This document shows positions 1-8,610 of a stretch of DNA of 64,000 nucleotides, in pieces. Position 1 is the stretch's first letter, and each line of letters begins with the position of its first letter. The DNA lies in assembly GCA_021496925.1 (NCBI GenBank), contig CP053915.1, positions 3,375,501 through 3,439,500 of the forward strand, in the 5' to 3' direction. This DNA comes from Acidovorax sp. YS12 (GTDB taxonomy: Bacteria > Pseudomonadota > Gammaproteobacteria > Burkholderiales > Burkholderiaceae_C). The position numbers and the translations under genes were made by a program. The notes beneath the pieces are model-generated. The model searched no databases. It was not told the DNA's origin and was given only the letters and a program-made list of their open reading frames with translations.

Positions 1-1134
1 GCCGCGCGTCTGCAGCACCAGGTCGATCTCCACGTTCTGCGCCGCGAGCATGGTGAAGGCGCGCTGGTGGTGCACTTCCTCGATGTTGGCGCCCGCCGCC
101 GCCACCGTGGCGGTGATCTGCGCCAGCACGCCGGGCACGTCGCGCGCGCTGACCTGGATGCGCGCCAGCCTGCCCGAGCGCACCATGCCGCGCTCGATGA
201 TGGCGGCCAGCAGCAGCGGGTCGATGTTGCCGCCCGACAGCACCAGCCCCACCTTCCGGCCCGCGAAGCGCGCGGGGTGGCGCACCAGCGCCGCCAGCCC
301 GGCGGCGCCCGCGCCCTCGACCAGCGTCTTCTCGATCTCCAGCAGCATCAGCACGGCCTGCTCGATGTCGCCTTCGTCCACCAGCAGCAGGTCGTCCACC
401 AGGCGCGCCACCACCTCCTGGGTGATCTTGCCTGGCGTGCCCACGGCAATGCCCTCGGCAATGGTGGCGGTGCCCATGGGGTGGCGCGTGCCCTGCACGG
501 CGTTGACCATGGAGGGAAAGCGCTGGGTCTGCACGCCCACCACCTCGATCCCCGGCTTCAAGGCCTTGGCCGCGGTGGCCACGCCCGCGATGAGGCCGCC
601 GCCGCCCACGGAGACCACGAGCACGTCCAGCCCGGGCTGCTCGCGCAGCATCTCCAGCGCCAGCGTGCCCTGGCCCGCGGCGATGGCCTCGTCGTCGTAG
701 GGGTGCACGAAGGTCAGGCCCTGTGCCTCGGCCAGCTGGTAGGCGTGCTGGCGCGCCTCCTCCAGCGTGTCGCCGTGCAGCACCACTTCGGCCCCGAAGC
801 CGCGCGTGCGCTCCACCTTCACGCCGGGCGTGAAGCGCGGCATCACGATCACCGCACGCACGCCCAGGCGCTGCGCGTGGTAGGCCACGCCCTGCGCGTG
901 GTTGCCCGCGCTCATGGCCACCACGCCGCGCGCGCGCTCTTCAGGTGAGAGTTGCGCCAGCCGGTTGCAGGCGCCGCGCTCCTTGAACGAAGCGGTGAAC
1001 TGCAGGTTCTCGAACTTGAGGAACACCTGCGCGCCGACGATCTGCGAGAGCGTCTTGGATTCGACGCAGGGTGTTTCGAGCACCTGGCCGCGCAGGCGGG
1101 CGGCGGCGTCCTGGATGGTCTGGAGCGTGAGCAT
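1..1134 (-). CDS. ilvA: Threonine ammonia-lyase (threonine dehydratase), 3' end cut by window
   Basis: PLP-dependent deamination of threonine to 2-oxobutyrate, the entry step of isoleucine synthesis or threonine catabolism. The first 378 codons are present; the C-terminus lies beyond the left edge. Visible are the PLP-lysine motif FTASFKERGACNRL near residue 50, the phosphate-binding loop SVGGGGLIAG near residue 180, and an ACT-like region starting around RLARIQVSARDVPGVLAQI. The ATG starting MLTLQTIQDAA is the only upstream start that keeps the family N-terminus. The apparent short form with a single ACT domain fits a product of about 400 residues. Whether it is the biosynthetic or the catabolic enzyme cannot be decided here. 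Confidence 0.9.
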   Translation of the reverse strand, partial: MLTLQTIQDAAARLRGQVLETPCVESKTLSQIVGAQVFLKFENLQFTASFKERGACNRLAQLSPEERARGVVAMSAGNHAQGVAYHAQRLGVRAVIVMPRFTPGVKVERTRGFGAEVVLHGDTLEEARQHAYQLAEAQGLTFVHPYDDEAIAAGQGTLALEMLREQPGLDVLVVSVGGGGLIAGVATAAKALKPGIEVVGVQTQRFPSMVNAVQGTRHPMGTATIAEGIAVGTPGKITQEVVARLVDDLLLVDEGDIEQAVLMLLEIEKTLVEGAGAAGLAALVRHPARFAGRKVGLVLSGGNIDPLLLAAIIERGMVRSGRLARIQVSARDVPGVLAQITATVAAAGANIEEVHHQRAFTMLAAQNVEIDLVLQTRG

Positions 1135-1181
1135 GCGGCATTGTGGCGCATGGGCTACCACGCCCCCAGTCCCGCCAGACG

Positions 1182-3632
1182 TCAATCGAACTTGTAGTGG
1201 AGCGTCACGCGGAAGCTGCGCGGCGCGCCGTAGATGTTGTAGTAGCCGCCGTCGTACAGCTCGGTCAGGTAGGTGCGGTCGAACAGGTTGTCGATGTCGA
1301 AGCTGACGCTGGCGTTGCGGTTGATGCGGTAGCCCAGCCTGGCGGATACGACGGCATGGCTGCCTTGCTGCACGCGTTCGGAGTCGTGCAGTCCGCTTTG
1401 CGCGATCACGCCGCCGCCCACCGTCCACCCGGAGAGCGCGCTGGCGTCCGCCGCGTCGGCAAACCGGTATTGCGCCCACAGCTTGAGCAGGTGCCGGGGG
1501 TTGCGGTAGGCATCGACTCGCTGGCCTACCCTGGCCGGATCGGCGTCAGTCAGGTAGATGCTGCGGTTGTTCGTGTAGCTCGCCGACAGGTTCAGACCGG
1601 GCATCGGTGTGCCCGAGACCTCGGCCTCGAAGCCGCGGCTCTGGATCTTGCCGGCGGCGGTGGAGCAGCGGCCCGACCAACTGTCGGAGCAGACGTGCGC
1701 CGGGTCCATGTCGTCCATGGCGCGGTTCTCGTCGCGCAGCTGGAAGACGGCCAGCGATGCGTTCAGCCGGTCGTTCAGGAAGGAGCCCTTGACGCCCAGC
1801 TCCACCTGCCCGCCGACGCGCGGCTTGAGCATCGCGCCCGTGTGGTCGCGCGCGCTTTGCGGCACGAAGATTTCCGCATAGCTGCCGTAGAGCGACAGGT
1901 GTTGGCTCACGTCCCACACCACGCCTGCGTAGGGCGTGAACTCGCCGCTGGCCTTCTGGCCGTCCACCCACGGCGTGGTGTAGCGGCTGCGCGAGCGGTA
2001 CTCATAGTGCGAATACCGGCCGCCCAGAATCACGGCCAGCGGCTCCTGCACGCGCAGCCGCACGTTGCCGTAGAAGCCGGACTGCCGCGTGTCGGTGGCG
2101 TAGCCATAGGAGTTCCATTCGGCCCGCGATCCGCCCCAGTCGTGCTGGCGCAGGATGTCGCCGCCGGTGAAGACCGTCGAATAGCGCCGGTCGTTGTTCG
2201 ACTGGCCGACGCTGTGGTTGTAGCCCAGGCTGGCCTCATGCCGCCGCCCCAGCCACTGGAAGGGGCCGGACACGTTGAAATCCATGTAGCGGTAGTCCTG
2301 CGTGGGCGCCGAATGCGACGCCTCGCCGTCGGCCAGACCCGTCACCGGATCGGCGAAGCCATAGCCGTACACACCCGCCCAGGTCATCTTCTCCTTGCGC
2401 TGGCCCAGCGCGGCCTTGGCGCGCCAGCCGTTGCCGAAGCGGTGCTCGTAGTCCAGCAGAACCTCGGTGATGTTCTGCGCGGAATCCACATCGGTCACGC
2501 CGACGAAGGTTCTGCGCCCGGGGAGCGTGCCGTCGCTGTAGCGCGGCAGGCCCCAGAAGGCGTTGCCCCGGTTCCGCATGTGCGTGACCGACAGCCCCGC
2601 CGTGCCGTCGGGGCTGGGGTCCAGCTCCAGGATGCCGTAGAGCACCTGGCGCTTTTCGTGCGCTGCCTCGTAGAACTGGTCTTTGTCCTGCAGCACCGCC
2701 ACGGCGCGGCCGCGCAGCGTGCCATCGGCGTTCAGGGGGCCGCCCGCGTCCAACTCGGCGCGCGCGTTGTTCCAGGAGCCGTAGGACAGATTGCCCGAGA
2801 GGGCGAAGCCGTTCGCCGGCCGCTTGCGCACCAGGTTGATCGAGCCGCCCGGTTCGCCGCTGCCCGCGAACAGGCCCGAAGGGCCGCGCACCATCTCCAC
2901 GCGGTCGTAGAGGGCCGGGTCCAGGCGGAACAGGCCCGACCCCGCGGCCGGGATGCCGTCCACCTGCGTGCTGACCTCGAAGCCGCGCGCCATGATGCGC
3001 CCTTCGTTCGTGTAGCCGTCCAGCCGCACGCCCGCCATCTGGGTGTAGGCCGCGTCCAGCCGCGTGATGCCCTGGTCGTCCATCTGCTCGCGCGTCAGCA
3101 CCGAGATGGACTGCGGGATCTCGCGCAGCGAATGGGCGCCCTTGAAGAGCGTTGCCGCCTGCGCGGCATAGGTGCCCGTGCCCTCGCTGGTGGCCGAGCG
3201 CTCGGCCTCGGCGGTCACGCGCACCTCCGCCAGCGAAGCGGCGCCAGCGCCGGTGGACGGCCGGGCCTCGGGCACGCGCCGCAGCGTATAGGCGCCGCCC
3301 GGGCCGGCCGTGGCCTCCAGACCCGTACCGGCCAGCAGCGCGGCCAGCGCCTGCGCCACGGTCAGGCTGCCGCTGGCGCCGTGTGTCTGCACGCCCGCGA
3401 CGAGTTCGGGCGTGAAGGTGATGAGCGCGCCCGACTCGCGCCCCAGCCGGTTCAGCGCAGGGCCGAGCGGCCCGGCGGGAATGGCGTAGCTGCGGGCGGC
3501 GGCTGGGGCCGGCTGGGCCAGGGCAGTGCGCGGCAGGGCCGCGAAGGCGGCGCACGCGGCCAGGCAGGCGCACAGCAGGCGCGCGGCAAAGGCGGTGCCG
3601 CGTGGCGCGACGGGGAATGGGGGGTGGTGCAT
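1182..3632 (-). CDS. TonB-dependent siderophore receptor with STN signalling domain (module A)
   Basis: Outer-membrane ferric-siderophore receptor of 816 aa. From the N-terminus: a signal peptide ending near TALAQ (about residue 40), an STN domain (about 48-98, starting RSYAIPAGPLGPALNRLG), a TonB-box-like stretch LAEVRVTAE, a plug with REIPQSISVLTREQMDD, and a beta-barrel ending in LHYKFD. The plug motifs resemble FpvA/FhuE-type hydroxamate or mixed siderophore receptors; the ligand is not known. The ATG at 3632 is chosen because GAGAGG lies just upstream and the signal peptide begins there. The STN domain implies signalling to a FecR protein, but the matching fecR at 4423-5373 is separated from this gene by a convergent uma2-type gene. 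Confidence 0.9.
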   Translation of the reverse strand: MHHPPFPVAPRGTAFAARLLCACLAACAAFAALPRTALAQPAPAAARSYAIPAGPLGPALNRLGRESGALITFTPELVAGVQTHGASGSLTVAQALAALLAGTGLEATAGPGGAYTLRRVPEARPSTGAGAASLAEVRVTAEAERSATSEGTGTYAAQAATLFKGAHSLREIPQSISVLTREQMDDQGITRLDAAYTQMAGVRLDGYTNEGRIMARGFEVSTQVDGIPAAGSGLFRLDPALYDRVEMVRGPSGLFAGSGEPGGSINLVRKRPANGFALSGNLSYGSWNNARAELDAGGPLNADGTLRGRAVAVLQDKDQFYEAAHEKRQVLYGILELDPSPDGTAGLSVTHMRNRGNAFWGLPRYSDGTLPGRRTFVGVTDVDSAQNITEVLLDYEHRFGNGWRAKAALGQRKEKMTWAGVYGYGFADPVTGLADGEASHSAPTQDYRYMDFNVSGPFQWLGRRHEASLGYNHSVGQSNNDRRYSTVFTGGDILRQHDWGGSRAEWNSYGYATDTRQSGFYGNVRLRVQEPLAVILGGRYSHYEYRSRSRYTTPWVDGQKASGEFTPYAGVVWDVSQHLSLYGSYAEIFVPQSARDHTGAMLKPRVGGQVELGVKGSFLNDRLNASLAVFQLRDENRAMDDMDPAHVCSDSWSGRCSTAAGKIQSRGFEAEVSGTPMPGLNLSASYTNNRSIYLTDADPARVGQRVDAYRNPRHLLKLWAQYRFADAADASALSGWTVGGGVIAQSGLHDSERVQQGSHAVVSARLGYRINRNASVSFDIDNLFDRTYLTELYDGGYYNIYGAPRSFRVTLHYKFD

Positions 3633-3725
3633 GGTGCCTCTCGGATGCTGGGTTGATGGATGGTTCCGCAAGGCTTGACACGCAGGGCGGCGCGAATGGC
3701 CGCCTTTTTGGGTATTCATGATGAA

Positions 3726-3780
3726 ATTGGCCTCCAGCGCTTGTCCAGCAAGCGCTGACAGCTATGAAATCGGGAGTTTC
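3726..3780 (-). repeat. Dispersed hairpin repeat, copy 1
   Basis: Copy of the family whose core is ATAGCTGCCAGCGCTTG, a ~5-nt loop, then CAAGCGCTGGAGGC. Here it reads on the minus strand, between the module A receptor and the Uma2 gene. Confidence 0.75.
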
Positions 3781-3838
3781 TGGCGTTGCCTGAGCCGAGT
3801 GCTGATAATGGCCGCTTCCTTTTTTGGGATGCACCGCG

Positions 3839-4408
3839 ATGGCACAGCTCCTCATGACTGCCGCTGACTATCTGGCCTGGGAGCAGGCCCAGACCGAGCG
3901 CCATGAGTACATAGACGGCCAGTTACGTGCCAGGATGCCTGTCGAGGATCGGCACGTGACGGTGGCGGGCAATCTGGCTATCGCCTTGCGCCAGCACCTG
4001 CGCGGCACGCCGTGCAGGGTCTACATGAGCGCCATGCATCTGCATGTGCCCGTCTTCAACGCCTACTTTTTCCCCGATGTGATGGTGACCTGCGACGCAG
4101 GCGACCACGCAAGCCGCCTGTCCAAATCGGCCCCGGTGCTGGTGGCCGAGGTGCTGTCGCCCAGCACGGCGCACTACGACGCGGGCGCCAAATTCGCCCA
4201 CTACCGCCAGATCGCCAGCCTGTGCGAGTACGTGCTCATCGACATCGACCGGCGCAGCGCCGACGTATACCGCAAGGGGGCGGACGGCCTGTGGGTGCTG
4301 CACCCGTTCATCGGCGGCCAGGACGTTGAACTGGCGAGCGTCGGGCTGACGCTGCCCGCCGCCGAGCTGTTCGCCGACCTCGAAGGCGACGGCGAGGCGG
4401 CGCAGTAG
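3839..4408 (+). CDS. Uma2 family (DUF820) restriction-endonuclease-like protein
   Basis: A 189-aa protein of the Uma2/DUF820 family, which has a PD-(D/E)XK nuclease-like fold and no established cellular role. Seen here are YLAWEQAQTERHEYIDGQ, the candidate metal-site segment FFPDVMVTC and the hallmark VLVAEVLSPSTAHYDAGAKF. The start MAQLLMTAADYL is chosen over an ATG 15 nt upstream because it matches the usual family N-terminus. It lies in convergent orientation inside the otherwise minus-strand module A, so it probably arrived as an insertion. A paralogue lies at 30186-30773. Confidence 0.85.
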   Translation: MAQLLMTAADYLAWEQAQTERHEYIDGQLRARMPVEDRHVTVAGNLAIALRQHLRGTPCRVYMSAMHLHVPVFNAYFFPDVMVTCDAGDHASRLSKSAPVLVAEVLSPSTAHYDAGAKFAHYRQIASLCEYVLIDIDRRSADVYRKGADGLWVLHPFIGGQDVELASVGLTLPAAELFADLEGDGEAAQ

Positions 4409-4422
4409 CCGCCACCAGCCAT

Positions 4423-5373
4423 CTATCCCCGCCGCTCCACCACCACCCACCAGCGCGTGCGGCTGCGCACCTGCACGGGCAGCGAGAGCGTGAGCGCAGC
4501 CAGCACGCGGTCGGTGTCGGCCAGCGGGTAGGTGCCCGACACGCGCAGGTCTGCCGCGTCGGGTGCGCAGCGCAGCACGCCGGGACGGTGGCGGCCCAGT
4601 TCGGCAAGGAAATCGGGCAGGGGCATGCCGTCGGCCACCAGCATGCCGTCGGCCCAGGCGGCGGCGCCGTCCTGCAGCGGCGCGGGCGGGCTGGCGGCGG
4701 TGGCGGTAAAGCGGCTCTGTTCCCCGGCCGACAGGCGCTGCGCGGCGTGCGGGGCGTGCATGGGGGTGAGTTCCACCGCGCCCTCCAGCACGGCCACGGC
4801 GGTCTGGCCGCCCTGCTGGCGCACGGTGAAGCGCGTGCCGATGGCGCGCACCGTGCCCTCGGCGGTGCGTACGCGCAGGGGGCGTCGGGCGGCGTCCGGT
4901 GCGCTGCGCACGAGGATCTCGCCCGCGCGCAGCACGATCAGGCGCTCGGCGGCGCTGTAGCGCACGTCCACGGCGCTGGCGGTGTTGAGCTGGATCCGCG
5001 TGCCGTCGGCCAGCACGGTCTCGCGACGCTCGCCGGTGGCGGTGGAGAGGTCGGCGGCCAGTTGCTGCCAGGTGCTGGTCTGCCGTGCGGCCAGCAGCCC
5101 GCCCGCGCCGGCCGTCAGCAGCACGGCCAGCCGCACCGCATGGCGGCGGCCCAGGCCGGGCGCGGCCAGCGTTTGCAGGGCCAGGGGCGTGGGCACGCTG
5201 CGCAGTTGCCCGTCCACCTCGGCGATGCGCTGCCAGGCGCGCGCGTGCAGCGGGTCGGCGGCCAGCCAAGCCTGCCATTGCTGGCGGGCGCCTTCGTCGT
5301 CGCCGCCGTCCAGCGCCAGCAGCCAGTGCACGGCGGCGCGGGCGACGTGCGGGGGGATGGGTTCAGTCGGCAT
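4423..5373 (-). CDS. FecR-type anti-sigma/transmembrane sensor (module A)
   Basis: Inner-membrane sensor of 316 aa that would relay receptor occupancy to the adjacent ECF sigma factor. It has an N-terminal cytoplasmic FecR segment (HWLLALDGGDDEGARQQW), one hydrophobic segment at about residues 78-97, a periplasmic FecR core (ATGERRETVLADGTRIQLN) and a C-terminal STN-like part ending in LRVSGTYPLADTDRVLAALT. Its start overlaps the sigma gene by 11 bp, so the two are probably translationally coupled. The next gene downstream is the convergent Uma2 gene, unlike the other three modules, where the receptor follows directly. Confidence 0.92.
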   Translation of the reverse strand: MPTEPIPPHVARAAVHWLLALDGGDDEGARQQWQAWLAADPLHARAWQRIAEVDGQLRSVPTPLALQTLAAPGLGRRHAVRLAVLLTAGAGGLLAARQTSTWQQLAADLSTATGERRETVLADGTRIQLNTASAVDVRYSAAERLIVLRAGEILVRSAPDAARRPLRVRTAEGTVRAIGTRFTVRQQGGQTAVAVLEGAVELTPMHAPHAAQRLSAGEQSRFTATAASPPAPLQDGAAAWADGMLVADGMPLPDFLAELGRHRPGVLRCAPDAADLRVSGTYPLADTDRVLAALTLSLPVQVRSRTRWWVVVERRG

Positions 5374-5872
5374 GGTGGAAGTAGCAGCGCTCGGCCGCCG
5401 CCGCCAGGTGCCGGCGCACGCTGGTGCGCGAAATGCCCAGCTGCGCCGCGATCTGCTCCTGCGTCAGCTCCTCCAGCCGCCACAGCAGGAAGGCCTTGCG
5501 CGCCGCCACGGGCAGGCCGTCCAGCAGGCGGTCGATGGCGCACAGCGTCTCCAGCACCATCAGGCGCGCGTCGGGCGGGGGCGCCACGGGCTCGGGCAGG
5601 GTGGCGAGCGCGTCAAGATAGGCCCGCTCGATCTGCCGGCGCCGCAGGTGGTTGGCCAGCAGGCGCTGGGCGATGGTGGTCAGGTAGGCGCGCGGCTCGG
5701 CCAGCGTGTCCGGCGGCTGGCCGCGCGCGGTGAGCACGCGCACGAAGGTGCTCTGCGCGAGGTCCGCCGCGTCCCACGCGCAGCCCAGCTTGCGCCGCAG
5801 CCGCGCCACCAGCCAGCCGTGGTGCTGCAGGTACAGGGCCTGGGTGGCCTCGGCTTGGGAGGGGGCGGGCAT
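5363..5872 (-). CDS. ECF sigma factor, FecI type (module A)
   Basis: RNA polymerase sigma factor of 169 aa. Region 2 contains AADLAQSTFVRVLTARGQPP, and region 4 is a helix-turn-helix, LTQEQIAAQLGISRTSVRRHL. It should direct transcription of an iron-uptake receptor, by analogy with E. coli FecI. The ATG lies 16 bp downstream of a Fur-box-like palindrome, so iron repression is likely. The product ends RCYFHHAD and overlaps fecR by 11 bp. Confidence 0.93.
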   Translation of the reverse strand: MPAPSQAEATQALYLQHHGWLVARLRRKLGCAWDAADLAQSTFVRVLTARGQPPDTLAEPRAYLTTIAQRLLANHLRRRQIERAYLDALATLPEPVAPPPDARLMVLETLCAIDRLLDGLPVAARKAFLLWRLEELTQEQIAAQLGISRTSVRRHLAAAAERCYFHHAD

Positions 5873-5887
5873 GGTGGATGCGCATCA

Positions 5888-5906
5888 ATTGAGAATTAAT
5901 CGCATT
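5888..5906 (-). promoter_or_regulatory. Fur-box-like palindrome upstream of module A sigma gene
   Basis: The 19-nt site ATTGAGAATTAATCGCATT is symmetric at 6 of 9 pairs and resembles the Fur consensus. It lies 16 bp before the sigma start and is nearly identical to the site at 18354-18372. Confidence 0.7.
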
Positions 5907-5940
5907 TTATGGCCCGGACTGCCGCTCCTGCCCGCGGCCG

Positions 5941-8367
5941 TCAGAACTTGTAGTTCATCGCCAGCGTGACGCTGCGCGGCTCGCCCCAGGTGTAGCTGCT
6001 GTAGGTGCTGAAGATGGAGTAGTACTTCGTGTCCAGCAGGTTGTTGACGTGCAGGCTCACCGAGAGGTGCCTGCCGAATTCGTAGCGCGCCGAGGCATCG
6101 AGCAGCCAGTAGGCCTTGGCCACGGCATCAGCCGTTGCGCCGGTGAGCACGTTGGTGACTGCGCCCCAGGTCTTGCTCTGCCAGCGCGCGCCGCCGCCCA
6201 GGGTCAGCCCCGGCAGCAGCGAGGGCTTGTAGCTGGCGTGGAGGGTGAAGACGTTTTCCGGCGTCAGCGTGGCGACTTTCTGGCCCTGCCGGCGCGAAAT
6301 CTTGTGGCTGAACCCGGCATGCACCTGCCATCGCGGCGCGGGCCGGCCGGCCACTTCCAGCTCGTAGCCCCGGGTCTTCACGCCCTGGGTGGCGCGGGCG
6401 GCCGAGCTGCCGGACGGCGTGGTCTCGCCGGTGTACTCGGGGTAGTTGTCCTGGCCGAGCTGGAAGTAGGCGGCGCTGGCCTGCAGGCGGCCGTCGAGGA
6501 ACGCGCCTTTCAGGCCCAGCTCCTTGTTCTGGCCTTCCAGGGGGGCGAGCGTCACGCCCTCCGGGGTCTGCGCGGACTGGGGCTTGTAGATCGTGGTGTA
6601 GCTGGCGTAGGCGGAAAGCTGCGGGCCCAGGTCGTACACCACGCCCAGGTAGGGCACGGCGACGCCGGATTTGCGGGTGGCGTCGTCCCGGTAGTCAAGT
6701 ACCCGGCCGCCGGTGATGAGCTTGAGGTCGTCGCGCGGGTTCCAGCGCGCGGTGGCGTAGAGGCCGCTTTCGCGCGTCGTGGCGTCGGAGCGCAGGAAGT
6801 AGATCCACGCGGGCGCGGGGATGTCGCCATTCCAGGCGTAGTAGTCGGGCACGCGGCGGTCGTAGTCCGGCGGGCGGATCGACATGTCGCTGCCCCACTG
6901 GCGGTGCGAGGCGCTCGCGCCCAGCACCAGCTCGTGCCGGCGCCCGAACAGCGTGAACGGGCCGCTGGCGTGGACATCGAGCGCGTCGCTGGTGGTCTGG
7001 CCGTCGTACCAGGTCGGCCCCGTCAGGCTCACGCCGGAGCCGTCGAGCGGGTTGGGGTTGCCGTTGGCCGCGGCGGCCACCCGCGCGTCGTAGCCGTTGG
7101 TCTGGCGGTTGAGCTGCAGCTTGGCGACCCAATCGTTGCCGAAGGCATGCTCCAGCGTGGCGAAGGCCGTCCGGGTGTACTGCTGCCAGCTGCTCCAGCG
7201 GGCGCCGTTGTTGAACGAGCGCGGCATGTCGTTGAACTGGCCGTGGGCGTTGTAGAGCGGAATGCCGCCCCAGGTGTTGCCTTGGGGGTCGTTGTCCTGG
7301 TAGTCGGCCCCCACGGTCAGCAGCGTGCCCGGCGCCAGGTCGGCTTCCAGGATGCCGTAGAGCACCGAGGTCTTGCGCCGGTAGTGGTCCAGGTGGGAAT
7401 GCCTGTCCTGGTACGCCGCCACGGCCCGGCCGCGCAGGCTGCCGCTGGCGTTGAGCGGGCCGCCCACGTCGAGCTGGGCGCGGTGGTTCTGCCACGAGCC
7501 GGCGCCCAGCGATGCCTCGCCCTGGAATTGGCGCGTGGGCTTCTTGCGCACCAGATTGATCGTGGCGCCCGGGTCGCCGGTGCCTGTCAGCAAACCGGTC
7601 GCGCCCTTGAGCACCTCCACGCGGTCGTAGATCGCCATGTCGCTGAGCGTCTGCCCCGCCGAATAGGCCGAGTCGCGCGTGACGGGAATGCCGTCGTACT
7701 GGAAGTTCTGGATGGCGAAGCCGCGCGCATAGAACTCGATGCGCTCGCTGTCGTTGGTCACGATGCTCACGCCCGGCGTCAGCCCCATGACCTTGTCGAT
7801 CGAGGTCAGGTTGAAGTCGTCCATCTCCTGGCGCGTGACCACGCTGATGGACTGCGGCGTCTCGCCCGGCGTCAGCACCAGCCGCGTGGCGGTGGCGATG
7901 GCGCCCGGTGTGTAGCTGCCCGTGCCCTCGGTGATCTCGCCGAGCTGGTTGGCCGCGACCGTGACCTCGGGGAGCGTTTCTGCCACGGGCGCCGCGGCGG
8001 GCGCGGTGCGCAGCACGTAGCTGCCCCGGGATTGGGCCACCGCCTGCAGCCCCGTGCCGCGCAGCAAGGCATCCAGCCCGCTGCGCGCGGTGTGGCTGCC
8101 CTGCAGGCCGGGGCTGCGCAGGCCCTGCACCTGGTTCTGGGTGAAGGACAGCAGCAGGCCGGCGTCGCGCCCGAAGCGGTTGAGCGCATCCTCCAGCGGA
8201 CCCGCGGGAATGGCGTAGTTGTGCGCCGCCTCGGCCGTGGGCAGCGCGGCGGGTACCTGGGCATGCAGGCTGCCGCCCAGGCCGGCGCAGGCCAGCGCCA
8301 GCACGAGGGCGCGGCAGGCCCAGGCCTGCGGGTGGAGCGGAAAACGGGGGGTGGAAAGAGGGGCCAT
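5941..8367 (-). CDS. TonB-dependent siderophore receptor with STN domain (module B)
   Basis: Outer-membrane receptor of 808 aa. A signal peptide (MAPLSTPRFPLHPQAWACRA onward, cleavage near LHAQ) is followed by an STN domain starting HNYAIPAGPLEDALNRFG, a TonB-box-like LPEVTVAANQ, a plug with GETPQSISVVTRQEMDDF and GLLTGTGDPGATINLVRKKP, and a barrel closing with LAMNYKF. It resembles the module D receptor most closely and belongs to the FhuE/FpvA-like siderophore-receptor class; the substrate is unknown. An alternative GTG start 66 nt upstream would add a charged extension before the signal peptide and is not preferred. A long inverted repeat separates it from fecR-B. Confidence 0.9.
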   Translation of the reverse strand: MAPLSTPRFPLHPQAWACRALVLALACAGLGGSLHAQVPAALPTAEAAHNYAIPAGPLEDALNRFGRDAGLLLSFTQNQVQGLRSPGLQGSHTARSGLDALLRGTGLQAVAQSRGSYVLRTAPAAAPVAETLPEVTVAANQLGEITEGTGSYTPGAIATATRLVLTPGETPQSISVVTRQEMDDFNLTSIDKVMGLTPGVSIVTNDSERIEFYARGFAIQNFQYDGIPVTRDSAYSAGQTLSDMAIYDRVEVLKGATGLLTGTGDPGATINLVRKKPTRQFQGEASLGAGSWQNHRAQLDVGGPLNASGSLRGRAVAAYQDRHSHLDHYRRKTSVLYGILEADLAPGTLLTVGADYQDNDPQGNTWGGIPLYNAHGQFNDMPRSFNNGARWSSWQQYTRTAFATLEHAFGNDWVAKLQLNRQTNGYDARVAAAANGNPNPLDGSGVSLTGPTWYDGQTTSDALDVHASGPFTLFGRRHELVLGASASHRQWGSDMSIRPPDYDRRVPDYYAWNGDIPAPAWIYFLRSDATTRESGLYATARWNPRDDLKLITGGRVLDYRDDATRKSGVAVPYLGVVYDLGPQLSAYASYTTIYKPQSAQTPEGVTLAPLEGQNKELGLKGAFLDGRLQASAAYFQLGQDNYPEYTGETTPSGSSAARATQGVKTRGYELEVAGRPAPRWQVHAGFSHKISRRQGQKVATLTPENVFTLHASYKPSLLPGLTLGGGARWQSKTWGAVTNVLTGATADAVAKAYWLLDASARYEFGRHLSVSLHVNNLLDTKYYSIFSTYSSYTWGEPRSVTLAMNYKF

Positions 8368-8510
8368 GGTGGTCAGGAGGGAAGAAAGGGGCAGGGCGCA
8401 TGCGCGCCGGGTGGACGCGGCGCAGGGCCGCACTCCCCTTCCATGTCCCGCGAGTTACCAAAACAGCCCACCGCGCACGGAATTTTTTCGCAATGGCGAG
8501 TGTCGCTATC

Positions 8511-8604
8511 AAAAAAGAGAGCTGCTCGCGCTTGCCAGTCGCAGAATCCAAAAGGTTTTGATCTCAAAAACCAGGAATAGCAAGCGCGGGTAGCTCTCTT
8601 TTTT
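8511..8604. repeat. Pair of inverted hairpin-repeat arms between fecR-B and receptor B
   Basis: Two 25-nt arms, 8511-8535 and 8580-8604, pair at 23 of 25 positions and enclose 44 nt. The arms end in A6 and T6, so either strand would give a strong stem followed by U residues. Each arm is a half-copy of the dispersed repeat family. The position suggests transcription attenuation between fecR and the receptor gene. Confidence 0.7.
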
Positions 8605-8610
8605 GCAGCG

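Noticed and set aside
1143..3656. 837-aa open frame on the plus strand
   Set aside because: Mirror frame of the module A receptor; high GC keeps the antisense open, and its composition (Arg/Ala/His/Val-rich) matches no protein family.
3686..3709. GGCGGC-loop-GCCGCC-T5 on the plus strand, terminator-like
   Set aside because: No plus-strand gene precedes it, and read on the minus strand it has no T-tract after the stem; probably a chance GC hairpin.
6049..8580. 843-aa open frame on the plus strand
   Set aside because: Antisense of the module B receptor; no domain and no ribosome-binding site.
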